A stretch of 64,000 nt of DNA from an uncultured Prevotellaceae bacterium (GTDB taxonomy: Bacteria; Bacteroidota; Bacteroidia; Bacteroidales; Bacteroidaceae). The position numbers and the translations under genes were made by a program. The stretch is from NCBI GenBank assembly GCA_900319385.1, contig ONOG01000004.1:35443-99442 (forward strand), given 5' to 3'. The notes under the pieces are model-generated. The model was not told where the DNA came from. It saw nothing but the letters and a program-made list of their open reading frames with translations, and ran no database searches. Position 1 is the first letter of the stretch, and each line of letters starts with the position of its first letter. This document shows positions 48,723-55,145 of the stretch, one piece after another.

Positions 48723-49082
48723 ATGAATTACACGAAAGAAAAGGTGCTGTTCGTCAAGATTGCCGACCGCCTGTGCGACGACATCCTCAGCGGACGCTAC
48801 CAGGATGGCGACCGCGTGGCCAGTGTGCGCGAACTGGCGGCCGAGTTCGAGGTGAACGTCAACACCGTGCTCCGCGCCTTCGACCTTCTGCAGCGCGACG
48901 ACATCCTGCAACAGCAACGCGGCATCGGTATGCTTGTCGCCCGCGGTGCCCGCCGTCGCGTCCTCGCCGCCCGCCGCCGCGATTTCCTCCAGACCGAACT
49001 CCCCGACTTCCTTCGCCGCCTCCGACTCCTCGGCATGGACGTCAGCGATGTGCAAAGGGCGTGGGAGGAGATGGAGGCTTGA
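48723..49082 (+). CDS. GntR-family (YtrA-type) transcriptional regulator
   Basis: About 119 residues from MNYTKEK; an ATG nine codons upstream overlaps the permease and is less likely. The winged helix has KIADRLCDDILSGRYQDGDR and SVRELAAEFEVNVNTVLRAF with the recognition helix, then a short Arg-rich helical tail in place of an effector domain, as in the YtrA subfamily, which represses adjacent ABC exporters. Here it is the last gene of the operon rather than the first. A hairpin follows. Confidence 0.9.
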   Translation: MNYTKEKVLFVKIADRLCDDILSGRYQDGDRVASVRELAAEFEVNVNTVLRAFDLLQRDDILQQQRGIGMLVARGARRRVLAARRRDFLQTELPDFLRRLRLLGMDVSDVQRAWEEMEA

Positions 49083-49110
49083 GATCAGATTGTTTTTGTG
49101 AAAAAAAGTG

Positions 49111-49147
49111 CGATTCGCTGTTACAAAACGGCGAATCGTTCGTTTTA
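49111..49147 (+). terminator. Hairpin after the GntR gene
   Basis: CGATTCGC (49111-49118) pairs with GCGAATCG (49131-49138) and is followed by TTCGTTTTAT. It is a plausible terminator for the ABC operon; as a symmetrical site 50 bases before the sigma gene it could also be an operator. Confidence 0.55.
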
Positions 49148-49188
49148 TAGGTAGAGTGCGGCGGAGAAAGCCGCGGTGAAGACTGCCC

Positions 49189-49665
49189 ATGAGCGAGGAG
49201 ATACTGACACAGGCGTTTACGAGGCTGCGGAAACGATTTCTGCAGCAGGCGCGGCGTATGCTTCCGTCGCTCGAAGATGCCGAAGATGCTTTGCAGGACG
49301 TCTTCGTCCGCCTTTGGCCACGGGCAGACACGATGGACACATCGTCGGACGTCGAGGCCCTGACCACCGTAGCGTTGCGCCGACGTGCCATCGACCTGAA
49401 TCGACGCAGGAACGTCGTGCCGATCGAGGAACCGGCATCGGTGGAGCAGGGCAGTGACGACCGCGACGCTCTGCAAGAGGCTGAATGGCTGATGGAGCAA
49501 CTGCTCACGCCCCTGCAACGCGACATCATCCGTCTGAAAGAATTTGAGGACCGCCCTTACAGCGAGGTGGCTGCAATGCTTGGAATGCAGGAGGCTGCCG
49601 TGAGGATGCAACTGTCGAGGGCTCGTAAAAAACTGAGTTTGGAATGGAAAAAGAGGAAAAATTGA
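49189..49665 (+). CDS. ECF-type RNA polymerase sigma factor
   Basis: A 158-residue sigma-70 family protein with only regions 2 and 4. Region 2 has MLPSLEDAEDALQDVFVRLW (about 24-43) and region 4 LTPLQRDIIRLKEFEDRPYS then VAAMLGMQEAAVRMQLSRAR with the helix-turn-helix. It would redirect RNA polymerase to a small regulon, probably for envelope functions. Its 3' end overlaps the next gene by 22 bases, the usual sigma / anti-sigma coupling. Confidence 0.93.
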   Translation: MSEEILTQAFTRLRKRFLQQARRMLPSLEDAEDALQDVFVRLWPRADTMDTSSDVEALTTVALRRRAIDLNRRRNVVPIEEPASVEQGSDDRDALQEAEWLMEQLLTPLQRDIIRLKEFEDRPYSEVAAMLGMQEAAVRMQLSRARKKLSLEWKKRKN

Positions 49666-50102
49666 TGGCAGAAAGCAAGTCGCTGTGGCTTGCGCTGCGC
49701 GACCGCTACTTCGAAGCAGAAACGACCGACGAGGAAGAATGCCTGCTCCGACGCTTTGCTGCCACGGCAATGGCGCAAGACGACCCAGACTTTGACGACC
49801 TATGTGCGGTGATGAGTGCCGTGACGGTCGCCAAGGCAGCCTCGTCGAAACGACAGACATACAGGAAACGTCGCCTGCTGCGCTGGGGATGGACTGCCGC
49901 AGCCTGTGTGGCAGGCGTCGTGCTGGTCATGCTGGCATGGCCGTCGAGGGACGTCTGCGTGGCCTATGTCGATGGCGTGAAAATCACCGACCGCGACGAG
50001 GTGCTGGCACTGATGCACGACTCGTGGGAAGACATTGCGCTCGATGCCGATGCCAACACCGTCGAGACTCAACTGACAGACTTGTTCAACACGATAGAAT
50101 GA
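49644..50102 (+). CDS. Probable membrane anti-sigma factor
   Basis: A 152-residue protein with a cytoplasmic N-terminal region of about 75 residues, one membrane helix (WTAAACVAGVVLVMLAWP, about 79-97) and a small periplasmic part. No strong domain match is visible, but overlap with the sigma gene and the topology are those of anti-sigma factors. The periplasmic region has YVDGVKITDRDEVLALMHDS, a motif also seen in short signal-sensing tails of this phylum as far as I can tell. Confidence 0.72.
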   Translation: MEKEEKLMAESKSLWLALRDRYFEAETTDEEECLLRRFAATAMAQDDPDFDDLCAVMSAVTVAKAASSKRQTYRKRRLLRWGWTAAACVAGVVLVMLAWPSRDVCVAYVDGVKITDRDEVLALMHDSWEDIALDADANTVETQLTDLFNTIE

Positions 50103-50108
50103 CTCGCT

Positions 50109-50552
50109 ATGAAACGATTGATGCTCATACTGCTCCTCTCCTTCTGCCTGTTCCCCGTGGTGCAGGCGCAAAAAGGACTGCACATCGGGGAGTTTTTCAA
50201 CCGAAAGTTTGCCAAGGCAACGCTCGTGCAGGTCGAGGGACGCGAACTGAAACCCTATCACCTGACGCTCTACCGCAGTTTTTCCATCGGCGAACCGGAA
50301 AATGTGGCTGACCGTATGGAGCAATGCGTCATGGCCGATGCACGACTTGCCTACAGCAAGGAAACCGGCGAACTCGGGGAACGCCTCTATTACGCTTTCC
50401 TTGCCCTGCCACCACGCGAAGGGCAACAGGCGAACCGTTACATCTTCTACCGCAATGCCTCGCTGCGACAAGGTGGAAAGGACGAACTCACGCTGGTCTA
50501 TATGGAGGGCAGCGTGACGATGGATGAACTCAAAAAACTATTCAAAAAATAA
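50109..50552 (+). CDS. Small exported protein, DUF6108-like
   Basis: A 147-residue protein with a signal peptide (LMLILLLSFCLFPVVQAQ). The mature part is a compact alpha/beta domain with FFNRKFAKATLVQVEGRELK and ANRYIFYRNASLRQGGKDEL. I believe it fits the DUF6108 family, which occurs beside ECF sigma genes in Bacteroidales; no function is known. It begins 6 bases after the anti-sigma stop. Confidence 0.65.
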   Translation: MKRLMLILLLSFCLFPVVQAQKGLHIGEFFNRKFAKATLVQVEGRELKPYHLTLYRSFSIGEPENVADRMEQCVMADARLAYSKETGELGERLYYAFLALPPREGQQANRYIFYRNASLRQGGKDELTLVYMEGSVTMDELKKLFKK

Positions 50553-50559
50553 ACAGACA

Positions 50560-51444
50560 ATGAAGACAAAAACACTGCTCACCACACTCGTCCTCGCGGC
50601 CTTCTGCCCGGCTGCAATGGCGCAGGAAGAATCGGCGGACACGGTCGTCGTGCTCCATCCGCAACGTGTCACCGTAACCTCGAATGCCAATTCGATGTCG
50701 GTCGATATCGAAGGCAGCCAGGACAATCCCGACTACCACTTCTCCAAGTCGCAGACAATGACGACCGACGGCCTGCGCATCAACCGCGAAGCAAGTTCAG
50801 ACCTTGAGTTCCGACTCCCCTTTACCAAGTCGCAGCAAAAGGGACACCGGAGCTTGGAAATGAGTATTGACCCGGCGATGAGTTTCGGACTTGTCAGCGG
50901 CTTGAATGCGCCGGAAGGTTTGGACATCAACATGGGGCAATCGTTCGAAATTACCTGGCACTGCGCCAATATAGTCCTTAAGGGTGTGGTCAATCGCTGG
51001 GAGTTCAGCACCGGTGCGTGGCTCAACTGGAAGAATTATCGCATGACGGGCTACAAGCGCTTCATCACCGACAACAACGCCGTTGTCCTGGCTCCGTACC
51101 CCGACGGTTCTGTTATCCGTTTCTCCCGTATTCATCTGTTCAGCTGGCAGTTCCCGCTTCTGGCTGGCTACCGCATCGGCAAGCATTTCCACACTACCTT
51201 TGGCTGTCTCTTTAACCTTAACAGCCACGGGTCGCTGAAGACGCGCTACAGTCTTGGCGGTGAAAACTACAAGGACATTGACGGCAGCATTCATCTGGAG
51301 AACTTCACCGTCGATGTCATCGCCATGTTCGACTATCGCCACAACATCGGCGTCTATGTCAAATACAGTCCGTGCCGCGTCCTCGATGCAGGTTTCGGCC
51401 CTCGACTTAGCAGCATCTCCACAGGCATCACGCTGCTGTGGTGA
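50560..51444 (+). CDS. Hypothetical outer-membrane protein of the sigma-factor operon
   Basis: About 294 residues from MKTKTLLTTLVLAAFCPAAM, a signal peptide. The mature chain alternates polar and aromatic residues in beta strands (RWEFSTGAWLNWKNYRMTGY; HTTFGCLFNLNSHGSLKTRY; FDYRHNIGVYVKYSP) and ends LSSISTGITLLW, as in small outer-membrane barrels. I do not recognise the family. It is 7 bases after the DUF6108-like stop and last in the sigma operon; a strong bidirectional terminator follows. Confidence 0.7.
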   Translation: MKTKTLLTTLVLAAFCPAAMAQEESADTVVVLHPQRVTVTSNANSMSVDIEGSQDNPDYHFSKSQTMTTDGLRINREASSDLEFRLPFTKSQQKGHRSLEMSIDPAMSFGLVSGLNAPEGLDINMGQSFEITWHCANIVLKGVVNRWEFSTGAWLNWKNYRMTGYKRFITDNNAVVLAPYPDGSVIRFSRIHLFSWQFPLLAGYRIGKHFHTTFGCLFNLNSHGSLKTRYSLGGENYKDIDGSIHLENFTVDVIAMFDYRHNIGVYVKYSPCRVLDAGFGPRLSSISTGITLLW

Positions 51445-51470
51445 CAAAACAAAGATTTCCGACAAAAACA

Positions 51471-51508
51471 AAAAAAGGCGGCTCACCAGTGTTGGTGAGC
51501 CGCCTTTT
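51471..51508. terminator. Bidirectional terminator between the sigma operon and tsf
   Basis: A-run, GGCGGCTCACCA, GTGT, TGGTGAGCCGCC, T-run: a perfect 12-bp stem (51477-51488 with 51493-51504) with A and T tracts on either side, so it works for both converging operons. Confidence 0.92.
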
Positions 51509-51556
51509 CTCTATAGGTATAATTCGTTTGATTCGTGGTTGAAAAACCGTCGTGGC

Positions 51557-52549
51557 TTACTCGGCGCGCAGCGTGTAGCGCTTGAAGTCAGTAACGGTGA
51601 GACCCTTGTCGGCCTGCTGCAGGTACTGAGCCACGCTGATCTTGTTGTCGTCGATGTAAGCCTGGTCGAGCAGACAAGCCTCCTTGAAGAACTTGTTGAC
51701 CATACCCTTAGCGATGTTCTGAATCATCTCGGGCTTAAGGTTCTTCTCGGCCTCGGCAGCCACGGTAGCCTTGATTTCGCGAGCCTGCTGAGCCTGCTCG
51801 GGAGTAATCCAGCCCTTTGTGGTGTTCGATTCGATGTGGTCTTCAGAGTCAACGTGTGCGGGGTTGATGCCAGCCTTCTTCAGAGCGTTCTCAACAGCCT
51901 TGTTGATCTGGTTCTGCTTTGCCTTTTCAATGGAGTTCTTCAACTCTGTCTCCTTCACGTGTTCGGGAACGCTTGCTTCGTCGAGAGCGATAGGAGCCAT
52001 AGCGGCCACCTGCATGGCAACGCCTTTGGCAACTTCGTCGCTGCAGTCCTTGTTCATGGCAACGAGTGTGCAGAGGAAGTTCTGGGCCATGTGGTTGTAG
52101 GCAACGATCTTCTCGCCTTCAACAGTTGCATAGCCGTCGAGTTCCATCTTCTCGCCAGTCACACCCGAGCGGTTGACAACAGCCTCTTCAGCAGTAACGC
52201 CGTCGATGGTCAGTGCCTTCACCTCTTCGAGGGTCTTGCAGCGTGCAGCCACAGCAGCGTCGATGATTTTGTTGGCCAGTTCTACGAAGTCGGCGTTCTT
52301 GGCAACGAAGTCGGTTTCGCACTTCAGGGCAATCATAGCGCCGAACTTACCGTCAACCTTTGCGAGAACGCAACCTTCGGCGGCTTCGCGGTCGCTACGC
52401 TTGGCAGCTACGAGCTGACCTTTCTTGCGGAGGATTTCCATGGCAGCCTCCATGTCGCCATTGGCCTCGGTGAGGGCTTTCTTACAGTCCATCAGGCCTG
52501 CCTGTGTCTTCTGACGCAGTGCATTTATTTCTTGCAGTGTTACAGCCAT
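51557..52549 (-). CDS. tsf: Translation elongation factor Ts
   Basis: A 330-residue nucleotide-exchange factor for EF-Tu. The N-terminal UBA-like helix has LRQKTQAGLMDCKKALTEAN, and the exchange motif LKCETDFVAKNADF is intact. The C-terminal dimerisation region is longer than in Escherichia coli. It is last in the rplM-rpsI-rpsB-tsf operon and ends at the bidirectional terminator. Confidence 0.97.
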   Translation of the reverse strand: MAVTLQEINALRQKTQAGLMDCKKALTEANGDMEAAMEILRKKGQLVAAKRSDREAAEGCVLAKVDGKFGAMIALKCETDFVAKNADFVELANKIIDAAVAARCKTLEEVKALTIDGVTAEEAVVNRSGVTGEKMELDGYATVEGEKIVAYNHMAQNFLCTLVAMNKDCSDEVAKGVAMQVAAMAPIALDEASVPEHVKETELKNSIEKAKQNQINKAVENALKKAGINPAHVDSEDHIESNTTKGWITPEQAQQAREIKATVAAEAEKNLKPEMIQNIAKGMVNKFFKEACLLDQAYIDDNKISVAQYLQQADKGLTVTDFKRYTLRAE

Positions 52550-52551
52550 TG

Positions 52552-52600
52552 TAAGTTGAAAGTTAAAAGGTAAAAGTGATAATAAGTAATTAAAAGTAAC
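52552..52600. repeat. Degenerate heptanucleotide tract between rpsB and tsf
   Basis: TAAGTTG, AAAGTTA, AAAGGTA, AAAGTGA, TAATAAG, TAATTAA, AAGTAAC keep a 7-bp rhythm but with many changes. It is the weakest of the arrays and directly precedes the tsf start on the minus strand. Confidence 0.4.
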
Positions 52601-52644
52601 ACGGATTTCGTAGTGTGAGGAAACCCGTGTTACTCGTTTGTCGA

Positions 52645-53559
52645 TTAAGCTTCGGCAGCAGGTTCTTCAGCCTTTTCCTCAGCAGCAGGTGCCTCTTCGG
52701 CAACGGGAGCCTCTTCGGCTGCAGGTGCTTCTTCAGCAACGGGAGCTTCTTCTGCGGGAGCTTCAGCCTTCTTTGTGCGAGTGCGGGTGGCGCGCTTGCG
52801 GGGAGCGGGCTTTTCTTCCGTTTCCTCCATGTCGGCACCTTCGCCAGCAGCGTCCATGTCAACCTTCTCAGCCTTGCGCTCGTTGAGTCCTTCGTTAATG
52901 GCAGTGCAAACAGCATCGAGGATGATTTCGATGGACTTGGTTGCGTCGTCGTTAGCGGGGATGACGAAGTCAATGTTGTTGGGGTCGGAGTTGGTATCTA
53001 CAATACCGAACACGGGAATGCCGAGACGGTTAGCTTCGCGAACGGCGATGTTCTCCTTCAACACGTCAACGACGAAGAGTGCAGACGGCAGACGGGAGAG
53101 GTCGGCGATAGAGCCGAGGTTCTTCTCCAGCTTTTCGCGCTTGCGGCGAATCTGCAGGTTCTCACGCTTGGAGAGCTTGTCGTAGGTGCCGTCGCTGAGC
53201 AGCTTGTCGATGGTGGACATCTTCTTCACAGCCTTGCGGATGGTGGGGAAGTTGGTGAGCATGCCGCCTGGCCAGCGTTCGATGACGTAGGGCATACCAA
53301 CCGATGCAGCCTTCTCGGCTACGATTTCTTTAGCCTGCTTTTTAGTAGCAACAAAGAGGATTCTCTTTCCACTCTTAGCGATTTGCTTGAGTGCTTCTGC
53401 AGCGTCGTCAATCTTGGCTACAGTTTTGTGAAGGTCAATGATGTGGATGCCGTTGCGCTCCATGAAGATGTAGGGAGCCATGGCGGGGTTCCACTTGCGC
53501 TTGAGGTGACCGAAGTGTGCGCCTGCTTCGAGCAGGGCGTCGAATGTTGTTCTTGACAT
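52645..53559 (-). CDS. rpsB: 30S ribosomal protein S2 with acidic Ala/Glu-rich tail
   Basis: A 304-residue protein of the small subunit. The core is canonical (FGHLKRKWNPAMAPYIFMER; GMTNFP-type loop here GGMLTNFPTIRKAVKKM). The C-terminal 75 residues after the core are low complexity: a basic patch (RKRATRTRTKK), then repeats of the APVAEE / APAAEE type. The standard core is about 230 residues, so the tail is extra. It is encoded between rpsI and tsf; a possible leader structure precedes it. Confidence 0.96.
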   Translation of the reverse strand: MSRTTFDALLEAGAHFGHLKRKWNPAMAPYIFMERNGIHIIDLHKTVAKIDDAAEALKQIAKSGKRILFVATKKQAKEIVAEKAASVGMPYVIERWPGGMLTNFPTIRKAVKKMSTIDKLLSDGTYDKLSKRENLQIRRKREKLEKNLGSIADLSRLPSALFVVDVLKENIAVREANRLGIPVFGIVDTNSDPNNIDFVIPANDDATKSIEIILDAVCTAINEGLNERKAEKVDMDAAGEGADMEETEEKPAPRKRATRTRTKKAEAPAEEAPVAEEAPAAEEAPVAEEAPAAEEKAEEPAAEA

Positions 53560-53603
53560 AATTTGGATTTTTGTTTACTTTCTTTTTGAAGTTGATTGGA
53601 CTC

Positions 53604-53682
53604 AACCCTGTGGTAGTTCGTCGGTCGGACCGTGCTGAATACCAGACACGATAGAAGATGGTTCCTTGAAGTCCGCAGGGTT
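53604..53682 (-). ncRNA. Candidate structured leader upstream of rpsB
   Basis: In the 140-base gap between rpsI and rpsB, AACCCTG and CAGGGTT (53676-53682 and 53604-53610) can close a domain of about 79 bases on the minus strand that contains an inner CGGTC / GACCG hairpin. Ribosomal protein genes often have autoregulatory leaders, and S2 is known to repress rpsB-tsf in Escherichia coli. Whether this fold is real is untested. Confidence 0.4.
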
Positions 53683-53699
53683 TAGATGCTAAACAATGT

Positions 53700-54086
53700 T
53701 TAACGCTTACTGAACTGGAAGCGACGACGAGCCTTCGGACGTCCTGGCTTCTTACGTTCAACGACGCGGGCGTCGCGGGTCATGAAGCCTTCAGCGCGCA
53801 GGGCCTTCTTGTCTTCAGCGTTGATTTTGACGAGAGCGCGGGCGATGGCGAGGCGCAGGGCCTGGCTCTGTCCGGTGAAGCCGCCTCCATAGACGTTCAC
53901 CTTGATGTCGTACTTCTCGGCAACGTCGAGCAGGTTCAGAGGCTGCTTAACGACGAACTGTATGAGTTCCGACGGGAAATATTCCTTGAGGTCTCTCTTA
54001 TTGATTGTAATCTTGCCAGTGCCTTCAGTCAGATATACTCGGGCAACAGCGGCCTTGCGGCGGCCGATAGCATGTACCATTTCCAT
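53700..54086 (-). CDS. rpsI: 30S ribosomal protein S9
   Basis: A 128-residue small-subunit protein whose C-terminal tail reaches the P-site tRNA. Diagnostic are AIGRRKAAVARVYLTEGTGK at the N-terminus, YGGGFTGQSQALRLAIARAL and the invariant end RRRFQFSKR. It follows rplM by 11 bases, the standard L13-S9 pair. Confidence 0.98.
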   Translation of the reverse strand: MEMVHAIGRRKAAVARVYLTEGTGKITINKRDLKEYFPSELIQFVVKQPLNLLDVAEKYDIKVNVYGGGFTGQSQALRLAIARALVKINAEDKKALRAEGFMTRDARVVERKKPGRPKARRRFQFSKR

Positions 54087-54097
54087 ACTGTTCTTTC

Positions 54098-54562
54098 TTA
54101 TTTAAGTGCTGTGATATCGATTTCCTTTGGCTGCTGTGCTGCCTTGTCGTGCTCCGGACCGTCGAAGATGTAGAGGTTCTTGATGAGCTTGTAGCCGAGG
54201 CGACCCTTCGGGAGCATACCCTTGACGGCGTGGCGCAGGATGCGTTCGTAGCCGAAAGGCTTCTTGATGAGTTGCTCGGGAGTGATGCGCTTCTGACCGC
54301 CGGGATAGCCCGAGAATGTGATGTACTCTTTGTCCGACCATTTTGCGCCCGAGAACTGGATCTTGTTGGCGTTGATGATGATGACGTTGTCGCCGCAATC
54401 CTGGTTGGGCGTGAAGCATGGCTTATACTTGCCACGGATGATCTTTGCAACCTTTGATGCGAGGCGACCGACGATGGGCTCTGCCGCAGCGTCAACCACC
54501 ACCCATTCTTTCTTAGCCTCGAGGGGCGTTGCAAAGTGGGTGCTGAAACTTAAAGTGTTCAT
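54098..54562 (-). CDS. rplM: 50S ribosomal protein L13
   Basis: A 154-residue large-subunit assembly protein. Visible are WVVVDAAAEPIVGRLASKVA, the GDNVIIINANKIQFSGAKW segment and RILRHAVKGMLPKGRLGYKL. It is first in the operon, behind a promoter at 54708-54738 and a leader of about 140 bases that contains a GC hairpin. Confidence 0.98.
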   Translation of the reverse strand: MNTLSFSTHFATPLEAKKEWVVVDAAAEPIVGRLASKVAKIIRGKYKPCFTPNQDCGDNVIIINANKIQFSGAKWSDKEYITFSGYPGGQKRITPEQLIKKPFGYERILRHAVKGMLPKGRLGYKLIKNLYIFDGPEHDKAAQQPKEIDITALK

Positions 54563-54671
54563 TACTTTTCTTTAAAAATCTTTTGTTGTTACTGTTAAAT
54601 AAGTGTTTCTTGCCAGCGATTCACGAACCATGTGCCCGGCTAATAGGCAGCACTATTCACACGACTGACCG

Positions 54672-54689
54672 CGGGCTCGGGAAAGCCCG
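54672..54689 (-). promoter_or_regulatory. GC hairpin in the rplM leader
   Basis: CGGGCT (54672-54677) and AGCCCG (54684-54689) pair around CGGGAA (in the plus sense). It lies about 20 bases after the predicted transcription start and could be part of an L13 autoregulatory leader, but could also be a simple stem. Confidence 0.35.
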
Positions 54690-54707
54690 TCCGTACGAAA
54701 CGGCTTG

Positions 54708-54738
54708 CAAAGTTACGAATATTTTCCCGTTTGGCAAT
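54708..54738 (-). promoter_or_regulatory. Promoter of the rplM-rpsI-rpsB-tsf operon
   Basis: On the minus strand ATTG (54738-54735), 19 bases, TAACTTTG (54715-54708). Only one base departs from the -33 consensus and the spacing is right. Confidence 0.7.
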
Positions 54739-54878
54739 ATTTTTTTGCCTTTTTCTGCTTTGTAACCCATAAAATATTGATTTTGTAATCTTGAGTTTGC
54801 AGTTTGGGCGTGCTTTCTGTGAATTCATCTTGCTATGGATGCGGAAATCTGCTTGTCGAATTCATGGGGGATTCATGC

Positions 54879-54919
54879 CACAAAAAACAAACGTGTCTGC
54901 CACGGTAGGCAAACACGTT
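54879..54919 (-). terminator. Terminator after the small ORF and sialidase
   Basis: AACGTGTCTGCC (54890-54901) and GGCAAACACGTT (54908-54919) pair over 12 positions with one G-U wobble. On the minus strand the stem is followed by TTTGTTTTTTG, a good intrinsic terminator. Confidence 0.85.
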
Positions 54920-54949
54920 CTTCGGTTGTTCTGCAGGTGCAACGGGCTC

Positions 54950-55129
54950 CTACCACAGGGAATTCTCAATGGTTCCCCATTCTGGCTCGTCGTGCATGTC
55001 GCGCTTTTTCGAGTTGAATTCGCCGTTCTCCTCTCCGTCGCCAGTTGTTTCGGAGTGCTCAAGGATGTCGGACTGTATGTCGAGGTGGCGGAAGTAGGTT
55101 TCCGGTTCAGTATAGTTCTTGCAATTCAT
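54950..55129 (-). CDS. Small acidic protein, 59 residues, downstream of the sialidase
   Basis: An ORF starting MNCKNYTEPETYFRHLDIQS and ending EWGTIENSLW. It begins 16 bases after the sialidase stop and has AAAGGAGG seven bases before its ATG, unusually strong for this phylum, where such sites are often weak. A terminator lies 31 bases after its stop, so it is part of the transcript. Composition is acidic with no signal peptide or membrane segment. Short Bacteroidales proteins of this general layout exist, but I cannot name a family. Confidence 0.7.
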   Translation of the reverse strand: MNCKNYTEPETYFRHLDIQSDILEHSETTGDGEENGEFNSKKRDMHDEPEWGTIENSLW

Positions 55130-55145
55130 GTCTGGGCCCTCCTTT

